From Gammaproteobacteria bacterium (lineage in GTDB: Bacteria; Pseudomonadota; Gammaproteobacteria; Pseudomonadales; Azotimanducaceae): a stretch of 8,254 nt of DNA. The notes beneath the pieces were generated by a model, which searched no databases, was not told where the DNA came from, and saw only the letters and a list, made by a program, of their open reading frames with translations. The stretch spans positions 1 through 8,254 of the forward strand of contig JABIVN010000485.1 of NCBI GenBank assembly GCA_018667205.1, in the 5' to 3' direction. The position numbers were made by a program, and so were the translations under genes. This document shows, in pieces, positions 1 to 5,908 of this stretch; positions within the stretch are counted from its first letter, which is position 1; each line of letters starts with the position of its first letter.

Positions 1-26
1 AGGTTCGAGTCCTCTTTCCGGCACCA
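1..26 (+). tRNA. 3' end of a tRNA gene (partial, cut by window edge)
   Basis: The first 26 bases fold as the 3' part of a tRNA: T-stem 5' strand (..AGG, 1-3), T-loop TTCGAGT (4-10), T-stem 3' strand CCTCT (11-15), acceptor strand TTCCGGC (16-22), discriminator A (23) and encoded CCA (24-26). The anticodon lies outside the window, so the amino acid cannot be read. The GGCACCA end and A discriminator fit a leucine tRNA, but this is only a guess. An integrase gene lies just downstream in the same orientation, the usual arrangement of an island integrated into a tRNA 3' end. Confidence 0.8.
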
Positions 27-65
27 TACAACCATGATAGATGCTTCTAAGTCCATGAATCCATA

Positions 66-87
66 CGAGTTCTCTCACCGGAACCAT
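66..87 (+). repeat. Degenerate second copy of the tRNA 3' end (possible att remnant)
   Basis: CGAGTTCTCTCACCGGAACC followed by AT matches positions 6-27 at 18 of 22 bases, exactly 60 bp downstream. The shared block covers part of the T-loop, the T-stem 3' strand, the acceptor strand and the CCA. Integrases that use tRNA genes leave such duplicated 3' ends as attachment-site cores, so this may be an old att site or the scar of a second integration. The four mismatches mean it is no longer a clean core. Confidence 0.45.
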
Positions 88-265
88 GGAGCAGTAGACA
101 AAATTGAAGACATTACGCCCCCCAAAACATACTTATCTCAAAGATGGCATTTACTAGTTCAGTAGGGCCGTACCAGTTGACCTACGCCATCACTATTCAC
201 GTCGTCGCGTTATTAAATCTTTAAGAACAAAATCACATAATCACGCCAAGATTTCAGCCAATAAT

Positions 266-650
266 TTGTCAACAAAGTTAGAAGAGTACTGGTTTTCACT
301 CAGGCTAAACGAGATCGAAGTTCCACGAGGAGACCTGCTGGTTGAAGGGTCAATTCATGATTCCTATCTACCTACAATTAACCAAGTACTTGAACAATAC
401 CTCGATGTGAAAGGGAAAAGTAAAGACCAAGTGTTCTCAAGGACTGCAAGACATAACATTGGCTATCTAACAAACCATGTTGGAATAAAATCTGTAGATC
501 AAGACTCAACGGCAGATGCAGCGGCTCTGAGAGACCACTTGTTTAAAAAGGGATTGCAGTCCACCAGTCTGCAAAGAATTTTTGGAGCTATTAAAGCTAT
601 CTTGAACTTCACGATCCTAGAAAATGGCTATGACTGCAAGAATCCGTTCA
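266..650 (+). pseudogene. Tyrosine recombinase / island integrase, N-terminal part only
   Basis: About 128 residues remain of a phage-type tyrosine recombinase. They resemble the SAM-like, core-binding N-terminal domain of site-specific integrases: a helical segment with QVLEQYLDVKGKSKDQVFSR near residues 41-60 and a KAILNFTILENGYDCKNPF stretch (about residues 110-128) that normally leads into the catalytic domain. The catalytic domain with the R-H-R-Y residues is missing. At about 648-653 the reading frame runs into istA sequence on the opposite strand, and only about 38 meaningless residues follow before a stop at 766. The TTG start at 266 has no convincing ribosome-binding site, and the frame stays open upstream, so the true start is uncertain. 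The position just after a tRNA 3' end in the same orientation supports an island integrase. It cannot be active in this state. Confidence 0.75.
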
Positions 651-1940
651 CTTGCAGGCTTCACGTTTTGGTAGTGTTCGATCAGCTTGCTCCCAGAGCG
701 TTTTGTAAGCTTTACTGGGCAGCAAGTCATCGCGTAATTGCGAATACCGGAAGGCTTGTGGTTTAGCTGCTAACGCCGGGATTACGTGCTTGTAGTCGAT
801 CCGGCGCGCCCTGGATTCACCTGGTTTGGGGTAGGTGCGCGGAAGGGTTAAAGCGTCAGCTTGGCCGACGTAGGCTACCAGCCTATCCTGGTACAAGCGA
901 ATGGACAGGCGCTCACCGATCAACCTGGAGGGCACCGTATACACTACTGGTTTGATTTCAATCGTTGCCGAACGGGTTACTTTAATCGTCATATCCTGGT
1001 AGTCGGGAACACCAATGCCAGGCAGTGGCTGAAGCGCTTGTTGTTCTTCTGCAAAGTGGTTTTTGACGCGCCGATTCAGCTGGTGCACAACCTTGTCGAC
1101 GAAGGCCTGATACTCAGCTGCGCAACGGAATTTATTGTCGCCGCGTAGCCGAAGCTGTTGTGACAGGCGATGTTTGAAGGAACCGTTCGCGCACTCCACC
1201 ACGCCATTTTCATGTAACTTACCCAAATTATTTCGGGTGGGTACCATATTCTAGTGCTTGCACAGCGCCCCATAGTCATCGGTCCAGACATTCTGCTTAT
1301 TGTTTCGGGCGGCACTCAGGCTGTCAGTACGATGCTCCTCGGGGCTGCCACCGGCCAACAGCAAAGCGCGCTGTAAACCTACAGATAACGCGACAAAACT
1401 CTCACCACCCTGCACGACGGTGACACTGCGCCAACCACTGAAGGCCAGGCGAAACTGCTGGAACAAGTGTCGAAAGGGTTGGTCATCAATGAGCTCCGGC
1501 TCGTCTGGATGACTGAAATCGGAGAAGCCTTGGATGGCAACAACTGCCTGCTGCCGAAACACTGTATCTTTATCCGGGCCCTCTATTGCCCGCCACTGTT
1601 TAACGCGGCGCTGCAAAGTACGTAGCACGGATTGGTCATAATGCTCCGGATGGTGATCCAGTAGATATTCGAGTAGCGTTGTGCCGGTCAGCGAGGGCTC
1701 AACGCTCAGCAATGGCAGCAACTCCGACTCACAGACCGCGTCCAATGGGTCGTCGCGAGTGCGCCAATTACGACGCGGTTCCGGGCGTGGGCCTCCGGCT
1801 TTGTCGATTCGACGGCCGCTTCGAATAGATAAACCAGCCTTTGCAGCGGCAGATTCCTGGGTCGAGCCTGTCTGGCGATGGTGCATAAACAATACCTCTT
1901 GTTGTCGGGTGATTTTTTTGCCTGGCACCTTGCTCTCCAT
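651..1940 (-). pseudogene. istA: IS21-family transposase IstA, amber-interrupted and C-terminally truncated
   Basis: One continuous minus-strand frame encodes IstA, the DDE transposase of IS21 elements. The N-terminal helix-turn-helix-like region (about residues 10-45, with AAAKAGLSIRSGRRI) is followed by TLLEYL...LRTLQRRVKQWRA and the catalytic core. The expected triad is visible: D141 (GFSDF), D206 (EHRTDS) and E249 (HENGVVE). A TAG codon at 1251-1253 interrupts the frame at residue 230, where relatives usually have tyrosine (ALCKH-stop-NMVPTRNNLG), separating D206 from E249. Reading resumes in the same frame to about 651, where the normal C-terminal tail is lost at the junction with the integrase fragment. 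The ATG at 1938-1940 is the first usable start. Without amber suppression the product lacks the catalytic glutamate, and the C-terminal tail is missing in either case, so the gene is judged dead. Confidence 0.88.
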
Positions 1941-1957
1941 CAGGAAAAGAAAGTGCC

Positions 1958-2014
1958 AATTGTTACACCCAACCCGCCAAGATAATTGTCGTCAAACCGG
2001 CCATGCTAATTGTC
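1958..2014 (-). repeat. IS21 multiple terminal repeats (three copies)
   Basis: Three related blocks contain AATTGTC (2008-2014), AATTGTC (1984-1990) and AATTGTT (1958-1964) on the plus strand. On the minus strand the first two extend to CGACAATTAGCATGGCCGG and CGACAATTATCTTGGCGGG, so similarity runs over roughly 20 bp. In IS21 elements such repeats bind the transposase during synapsis. They lie between the outer tip at about 2022 and the istA start, as expected. Confidence 0.65.
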
Positions 2015-2022
2015 GCCGAACA

Positions 2023-2366
2023 AGGGCTTTTCTATCGAAAGTTTGAGTATCGAATCAGATTGGTTGCCTGCGTGTTTGATGAAAGCGTGTAGCGGTATGA
2101 CGAGTAGTGATTAAACGCTACCAAGTTTTTTGTTGCTTGTGGTGATTGGCTGACCTGGTGATGGACGATTAGCATCCAACTGGTGACCTCTCTGTCAATA
2201 ATGTTTTCTTAGGTCATACGAAATGACGGCTACGGCAGGCTGCTATTTCAGTTTTATGACCTCCGCTGCCCGTGGAGCGAGAAGCTCTCTAAATTGATGC
2301 ATCAAAAGGTTTTCTGTCGAAACCTCTCCCATAAATTCCGCGGGCTCATCCTCGAAAGACCTTGAA
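2023..2366. other. Spacer between IS21 end and the radical SAM operon
   Basis: No intact gene is visible. A 6-bp inverted repeat (GTAGCG at 2089-2094, CGCTAC at 2116-2121) is followed by a short T run but has a 21-base loop, so it is a poor terminator. On the minus strand a short open stretch ending at the TAG 2243-2245 reads MGEVSTENLLMHQFRELL from the ATG at 2330-2332 and stays open upstream to about 2371. It looks protein-like and could be the tail of a lost gene. I do not recognise it. Confidence 0.4.
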
Positions 2367-2371
2367 TTAAC
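2243..2371 (-). pseudogene. Possible C-terminal remnant of an unidentified gene
   Basis: A minus-strand frame open from about 2371 to the stop at 2243-2245 gives about 42 residues with a plausible composition (SFEDEPAEFMGEVSTENLL, then LLAPRAAEVIKLK). Upstream in this frame a TGA closes it and no ATG, GTG or TTG precedes the internal ATG at 2330-2332, so the full stretch cannot be a complete gene. It may be the end of a protein truncated when the SOS promoter region was joined, or chance coding. No family recognised. Confidence 0.2.
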
Positions 2372-2395
2372 CCCGCTTATTCAATACTGTATAAG
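2367..2395 (+). promoter_or_regulatory. Sigma70-like promoter of the radical SAM operon
   Basis: A -35 element TTAACC (2367-2372, 4/6 to consensus) lies 17 bp before a -10 element TATAAG (2390-2395, 5/6). The -10 lies inside the LexA box at 2387-2402, the classical geometry for LexA repression. Transcription would start near 2402, about 40 bp before the GTG start of the first gene. Inferred from sequence only. Confidence 0.6.
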
Positions 2396-2402
2396 CGTAC
2401 AG
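2387..2402 (+). promoter_or_regulatory. LexA operator (SOS box)
   Basis: CTGTATAAGCGTACAG has both conserved half-sites at exact spacing (CTGT-N8-ACAG) and matches 12 of 16 positions of the E. coli-type consensus, including all eight conserved outer bases. It overlaps the predicted -10 element and lies 42 bp before the start of a DNA-repair-type gene. This predicts repression by LexA and induction by DNA damage. Position, core and target gene all agree, so this is unlikely to be chance. Confidence 0.8.
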
Positions 2403-2411
2403 TAGTTAGTT

Positions 2412-2433
2412 ATACAGCGATACAGCGATACAG
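2412..2433 (+). repeat. Three tandem ATACAG half-sites, 8-bp period
   Basis: ATACAG occurs at 2412-2417, 2420-2425 and 2428-2433, as part of a TACAGCGA tandem repeat (2413-2420 and 2421-2428, then TACAG). ATACAG is the right half of the LexA consensus. The array follows the complete box at 2387-2402 and runs into the ribosome-binding site. It may hold extra LexA contacts or be simple slippage. Confidence 0.6.
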
Positions 2434-2444
2434 GTGGGCTCACA

Positions 2445-3716
2445 GTGAACGTTCTAAAAAAACTGGAAATTCTGGCAGACGCAGCAAAATACGACGCGTC
2501 CTGCGCCAGTAGTGGCACGGAAACGCGGAACTCCCTAAAAAACCGTAGTATCGGCTCTACCAGCCCCGGCATGGGTATCTGTCATAGCTACACCCCAGAT
2601 GGCCGCTGTATTTCGTTGTTAAAAATCCTGCTAACCAATTTTTGTTTATACGAATGCGCCTACTGTGTAAATCGCAGCTCCAGCAATGTCCCGCGAGCCA
2701 GATTTTCTATTGATGAGGTTGTTGACCTGACGATGGAGTTTTATAAACGCAACTATATCGAGGGTTTGTTTCTCAGCTCCGGGATTATCAAGAGCGCCGA
2801 TTACACCATGGAGCAGGTCGTTGCCGTGGCTAGAAAGCTCAGAGTGGAGCATCGATTCGGCGGTTACATCCATCTTAAGACGATACCCGAGGCCGCACCG
2901 GAGTTACTGGCCCAGGCGGGGCTTTACGCAGACCGCTTGAGTATCAACGTGGAGCTGCCCTCAGAGCGGTCTTTGAATCGGCTTGCACCCGAGAAGAATG
3001 CGCAATCTATCGTGCGTTCGATGGATAATCTAAACAGTGGCATTCAGGAATATAAAGCGTCAAAAAAGACGGCCCGCAAACAAGCGAACAAGAAACTCAT
3101 TGCTCCTAAATTTTCACCTAGCGGTCAGAGCACGCAGATGATCGTCGGGGCCGATACCTCAAACGATGCCATTATTTTACGCAAGGCGAGCCAGCTCTAT
3201 AAGTCCTTTAAGATGAAGCGCGTCTATTATTCAGCGTTCAGCCCCATACCCGACGCATCATCAGAGCTGCCATTGACCGCTCCGCCACTGCTCAGGGAGC
3301 ATCGGCTTTATCAGGCCGATTGGCTACTTCGGTTTTATGGCTACAGCATCGATGAACTGACCGACGTGACCAACAACGAGCACTCACAAGGCATGCTGTC
3401 GCTGGATGTCGACCCCAAACTTGCATGGGCGATTAATCACCGTGAATCTTTCCCGGTTGATCTTAACCGCGCTGATCTTGAAAACATACTGCGTGTCCCC
3501 GGCATAGGCGTTATTAACGCTCGGCGCCTGGTGGCACAGCGCAAAGTTGCTGCGATACGGTTTAAAGACCTGGGGAAGCTTCGTTTGCCTATAGAAAAGC
3601 TGAAGTACTTTGTAACCACCGTGGATCACAAGCCTAAATTCGCACAATTGGAAGCAGCCAGCATGCTGCAGCTATTTACGGCACAAAAAAGCCGGCAGAT
3701 GAGCCTTTTCGATTAA
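2445..3716 (+). CDS. Radical SAM protein, putative DNA modification/repair family
   Basis: A 423-residue protein of the radical SAM superfamily, recognised as the group named 'putative DNA modification/repair radical SAM protein', usually encoded beside a DUF4130 or uracil-DNA-glycosylase-like partner. Visible features: the iron-sulfur motif CLYECAYC (C67, C71, C74; CX3CX2C); GLFLSSGI (107-114) typical of this group; a lysine-rich stretch (205-217); GQSTQMIVGA (227-236); and a C-terminal helix-hairpin-helix (about 338-366, with VPGIG) that should bind DNA non-specifically. The last residues QMSLFD (418-423) match the beta-clamp-binding consensus QL(S/D)LF. The GTG start at 2445 is chosen because AGGTGG (2432-2437) lies 7 bp upstream and the N-terminal NVLKKLEILADAAKYDASC fits the family. 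It is the first gene of an operon behind a LexA box. A generated 5'-deoxyadenosyl radical acting on DNA is the expected chemistry, but substrate and product are unknown. Confidence 0.9.
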   Translation: MNVLKKLEILADAAKYDASCASSGTETRNSLKNRSIGSTSPGMGICHSYTPDGRCISLLKILLTNFCLYECAYCVNRSSSNVPRARFSIDEVVDLTMEFYKRNYIEGLFLSSGIIKSADYTMEQVVAVARKLRVEHRFGGYIHLKTIPEAAPELLAQAGLYADRLSINVELPSERSLNRLAPEKNAQSIVRSMDNLNSGIQEYKASKKTARKQANKKLIAPKFSPSGQSTQMIVGADTSNDAIILRKASQLYKSFKMKRVYYSAFSPIPDASSELPLTAPPLLREHRLYQADWLLRFYGYSIDELTDVTNNEHSQGMLSLDVDPKLAWAINHRESFPVDLNRADLENILRVPGIGVINARRLVAQRKVAAIRFKDLGKLRLPIEKLKYFVTTVDHKPKFAQLEAASMLQLFTAQKSRQMSLFD

Positions 3717-3723
3717 GAGCAAG

Positions 3724-4671
3724 ATGTATTCCTTTAATGTTGGCAACTTTGATGAATGGCGAGCTGTAGCAAGGGCATTGTTACGGGCTAACATCGCTCC
3801 CTCAGAGGTGAGCTGGCAACCTCTTGAGCAGCATGGTTTGTTTGCTGGCAGCTTGATCAGCGATGTGATTGCTCAGGCTCACTCGGCCAGCAGCAATGAG
3901 GTGCTGAAGATACCGCACGATTTTTTGACGAGGGCCAAACAAGCCGCCTGTTTTATCGATAACAAAGAACCTGCAAAGAAATGGTCAGTTCTCTACTCGT
4001 TATTATGGAGGATTAAAAACGACGGCAAGAAAACCCTGCTGCTGAAGTCGGATAATGAAGTGCGCAGGTTGAATAGCATGTGCAGTGCAGTCAGCCGTGA
4101 CCAGCATAAAATGAAGGCCTTCGTGCGCTTTAAGCAAGTGATTGGCAACGAACATTACCCGCTGGAGAATGGCTCACCGGAAAATGGCGTTGAGTATTAT
4201 GTGGCGTGGTTTGAGCCTTCTCACGCGATTATTGAGTCGGTTGCGTCGTTTTTCGTGCGACGTTTTACCGGCATGAATTGGTCAATTTTGACACCACAGG
4301 GCTGCGCGCACTGGGACATGGAACAGCTAAGAATGTCGGAGGGCGCGCCAAGGTCCGACATTGGTGTAGATACTTTTGAGGCTTTTTGGAAAGTTTATTA
4401 CTGCAGTATTTTCAACCCCGCGCGCTTGAAAGAGCAGGCAATGGTGAGCGAAATGCCAAAAAAGTACTGGCAGTATCTGCCCGAAGCAGCCTGCATCCAG
4501 AACTTAACGCGAGGCGCCGCCGCATCGACTCAGCAGATGCTGGAGGCACCGGCTACAAGCAGCACTCGTGTCCGCGAAAGATCCCGAGCGGTCACCAATT
4601 TCCAAGACCAATTGCGTGCGAAAAACAGAGTAGGGCCAGCATATCTTCAATCTGCCGATGACCAAGACTAA
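3724..4671 (+). CDS. DUF4130-type 'probable DNA metabolism protein', radical SAM partner
   Basis: A 315-residue protein of the family called 'probable DNA metabolism protein' (DUF4130), almost always encoded beside the radical SAM protein found just upstream. Family blocks seen: RDQHKMKAFVRF (125-136), EPSHAIIESVASFFVRRF (164-181), FWKVYYCSIFNPARLK (221-236) and MPKKYWQYLPEA (244-255). In many proteobacteria the same protein continues into a uracil-DNA-glycosylase-like domain. Here only about 60 low-complexity residues follow and the gene ends, so it is a stand-alone form. No glycosylase-like sequence appears in any frame after 4671, where an IS3 fragment begins within 100 bp. The ATG at 3724 lies 7 bp after the upstream stop with a weak AAGAG (3715-3719) upstream, implying coupled expression under the same LexA box. 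Whether the tail reflects loss of a glycosylase domain or a natural end is undecided. The biochemical role is unknown. Confidence 0.87.
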   Translation: MYSFNVGNFDEWRAVARALLRANIAPSEVSWQPLEQHGLFAGSLISDVIAQAHSASSNEVLKIPHDFLTRAKQAACFIDNKEPAKKWSVLYSLLWRIKNDGKKTLLLKSDNEVRRLNSMCSAVSRDQHKMKAFVRFKQVIGNEHYPLENGSPENGVEYYVAWFEPSHAIIESVASFFVRRFTGMNWSILTPQGCAHWDMEQLRMSEGAPRSDIGVDTFEAFWKVYYCSIFNPARLKEQAMVSEMPKKYWQYLPEAACIQNLTRGAAASTQQMLEAPATSSTRVRERSRAVTNFQDQLRAKNRVGPAYLQSADDQD

Positions 4672-4734
4672 CTTGATTGGAGACCAGGGAGGCATAGCTG
4701 ATCACATATGGTGGGCGTCACAGGATAGGGTAAT

Positions 4735-4750
4735 CCCCCCCCCCTTTTTT
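4735..4750. repeat. C10-T6 homopolymer tract next to the IS3 fragment
   Basis: Ten C followed by six T lie between the DUF4130 gene and the IS3 transposase stop codon. On the minus strand this is A6-G10 just after the transposase, where the element's terminal repeat would be. It is probably within or next to the old IS end and is outside any coding sequence. Confidence 0.6.
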
Positions 4751-4771
4751 AACCAAAGCTAAAAGTAGATG

Positions 4772-5086
4772 TTAGGCCACCATGGCCAACTTTTGGTTCG
4801 GCGTTATTCCGCCAAGACCCATATTGGGCCGTTCGTTGTTGTAGGTCCACAACCAACTGGTTACGTGATTCTGAACGTCTTTAATAGAATCGAACAAGCA
4901 ATGTGCCAGCCAATCGTATCTTACGGTCCCTTTATAACGCTCAACATAGGCATTTTGTTGCGGATTACCCGGTTGGATAAAGTCTAACCGGATGCCTCTA
5001 TCTTCAGCCCAGTCGGCAAGCATCTGACTGATGTACTCAGGGCCATTGTCACAGCGAATGGCTCGGGGCTTGCCACGCCACTCTAT
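4772..5086 (-). pseudogene. IS3-family transposase (OrfB) C-terminal fragment
   Basis: About 104 residues of the DDE integrase core of an IS3-type OrfB read on the minus strand from 5086 to the TAA at 4772-4774. Recognisable blocks are IEWRGKPRAIRCDNGPEYIS (upstream of the first ATG), FIQPGNPQQNAYVERYKGTV and TYNNERPNMGLGG, ending in NQKLAMVA. The second catalytic Asp (RCDNGPEY) and the catalytic Glu (AYVERY) are present. The first Asp, the N-terminal half and OrfA are absent. At 5085-5087 the sequence changes abruptly into a PQQ dehydrogenase gene, so the element was cut there by deletion or recombination. The ATG at 5021-5023 is internal, not a real start. Inactive. Confidence 0.88.
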
Positions 5087-5778
5087 GGTTTATCTTCCGA
5101 CCGGTAATGCATCGCCTGATGATTATGGGGGCCATAGAGAAGGCTTGGAAGAATATGCTAGTTCTGTAGTTGCGTTAAATGCTGACACAGGAAAATTAGA
5201 ATGGAGTTTCCAGACTGTCCATCATGATGTTTGGGATTATGATGTTCCTTCGCAACCAACATTTTATGAATTCCAGCGAGACGGAAAATTAATAAAAGCA
5301 TTAGCTCAAACAACAAAAACAGGTCTTGTTTTTTTTATTGAACAGAGAAACAGGTGAACCTATTTTTCCGGTCGAAGAAAGAGAAGTTCCTCAAGGTGCT
5401 ATAGAGGGTGATTATGATTCTAAAACTCAACCAACCCCAACTAAACCAGCTCCTCTCAACCCAACCTATTTTGATCCTGATAAGGCCTTTGGCTTTACTT
5501 TCTGGGATCGAGGGTATTGCAAAAAAACTGCCGAAAAATTAAGAAATGAAGGTCTTTTTACACCACCATCTCTTGAGGGAAGTAGTCATTATCCAAGTGG
5601 GGTTGGCGGAAATAACTGGGGTGGGCCAGCAATTGACCCCGAGAGAAATATCATGATTGTTAACACCAATAATATGGCAAGTCTTATTGTCATGGTTCCT
5701 CGTGAAGACTGTAATAAACCTCTTGCAGAGTTAGCAATTAATAAAACTCAAGAAAGATTTACAAATATGATGGGGCTG
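5085..5778 (+). pseudogene. PQQ-dependent membrane dehydrogenase (glucose/quinate type), internal fragment with frameshift
   Basis: About 230 residues from the middle of a membrane-bound PQQ-dependent dehydrogenase of the glucose/quinate/shikimate group, which oxidises sugars or cyclic polyols in the periplasm and feeds electrons to ubiquinone. Matching blocks are VYLPTGNASPDDYGGHREG, SFQTVHHDVWDYDVPSQPT, NRETGEPIFPVEEREVP, PTYFDPDKAFGFTFWDRGY and the NWGGPAIDPERNIMIVNTNN region. Three defects are visible. The 5' part, including membrane segments and signal, is replaced by the IS3 fragment at 5085. A run of eight T (5329-5336) shifts the frame, and seven would restore GLVFLLNRETGEP. After about 5778 (MMGL) homology ends, with a stop at 5824-5826. 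It looks AT-richer than its neighbours. Full-length relatives have roughly 600-800 residues. It is a dead gene piece, probably moved here with the IS. Confidence 0.85.
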
Positions 5779-5908
5779 TCCTCTGGAAGAGAATCAAAGG
5801 CAGGGGTCCGGATGTTAGTCGTGTAGAGTGTCTGATAGGAAATCTGTTGAGTCTGAAACATAAACACGACGCAGAAGAAAGTTAACCTGAAAACCCGGAG
5901 TCCCAACA
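5779..5908. other. Unassigned spacer before the cupin gene
   Basis: From the end of dehydrogenase homology to the cupin start I see no gene. A minus-strand frame gives a short protein-like stretch with NIRTPAFDSLPEDS at about 5781-5822. It is too short to assign. A purine-rich CGGAG (5896-5900) near the end serves as the ribosome-binding site of the next gene. No promoter is clear. Confidence 0.4.

Larger units (their letters stand above)
651..2022 (-). mobile_element. Truncated IS21-family insertion sequence
   Basis: An IS21-type element lies on the minus strand. Its istA-proximal end is intact: reading the minus strand from about 2022, the tip is TGTTCGGCGACAATTAGC. Inside it are repeated terminal motifs built on (G)ACAATT (plus-strand AATTGTC/T at 2008-2014, 1984-1990 and 1958-1964, spacing 24 and 26 bp), the multiple-terminal-repeat layout typical of IS21. 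The other end is missing: istA stops short at about 651, fused to an integrase gene, and no istB helper ATPase or second terminus is present. The exact outer base of the left end is inferred from the TG tip, not from a target duplication. Confidence 0.85.

Noticed and set aside
861..1148. Plus-strand open frame across the istA region
   Set aside because: It is antisense to well-conserved transposase sequence and shows no family of its own; a shadow frame.
1251..1253. Amber codon read as a special amino acid or programmed readthrough
   Set aside because: The position is a tyrosine in relatives and the gene is also truncated at its end; a simple nonsense mutation explains it.
2089..2130. GTAGCG/CGCTAC repeat with following T run as a terminator
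   Set aside because: Only 6 bp of stem with a 21-base loop; unstable and no gene ends just before it.
2413..2433. Short tandem repeat as a CRISPR-like array
   Set aside because: The unit is 8 bp without spacers; it fits operator half-sites or slippage.
4735..4750. C10-T6 tract as a phase-variation switch
   Set aside because: It lies outside any gene or promoter of an intact gene and next to an IS end; length variation would have no obvious target.
5779..5826. Sulfatase-like stretch (NIRTPAFDSL) on the minus strand
   Set aside because: Fewer than 20 matching residues and no continuation upstream or downstream; not enough for a call.
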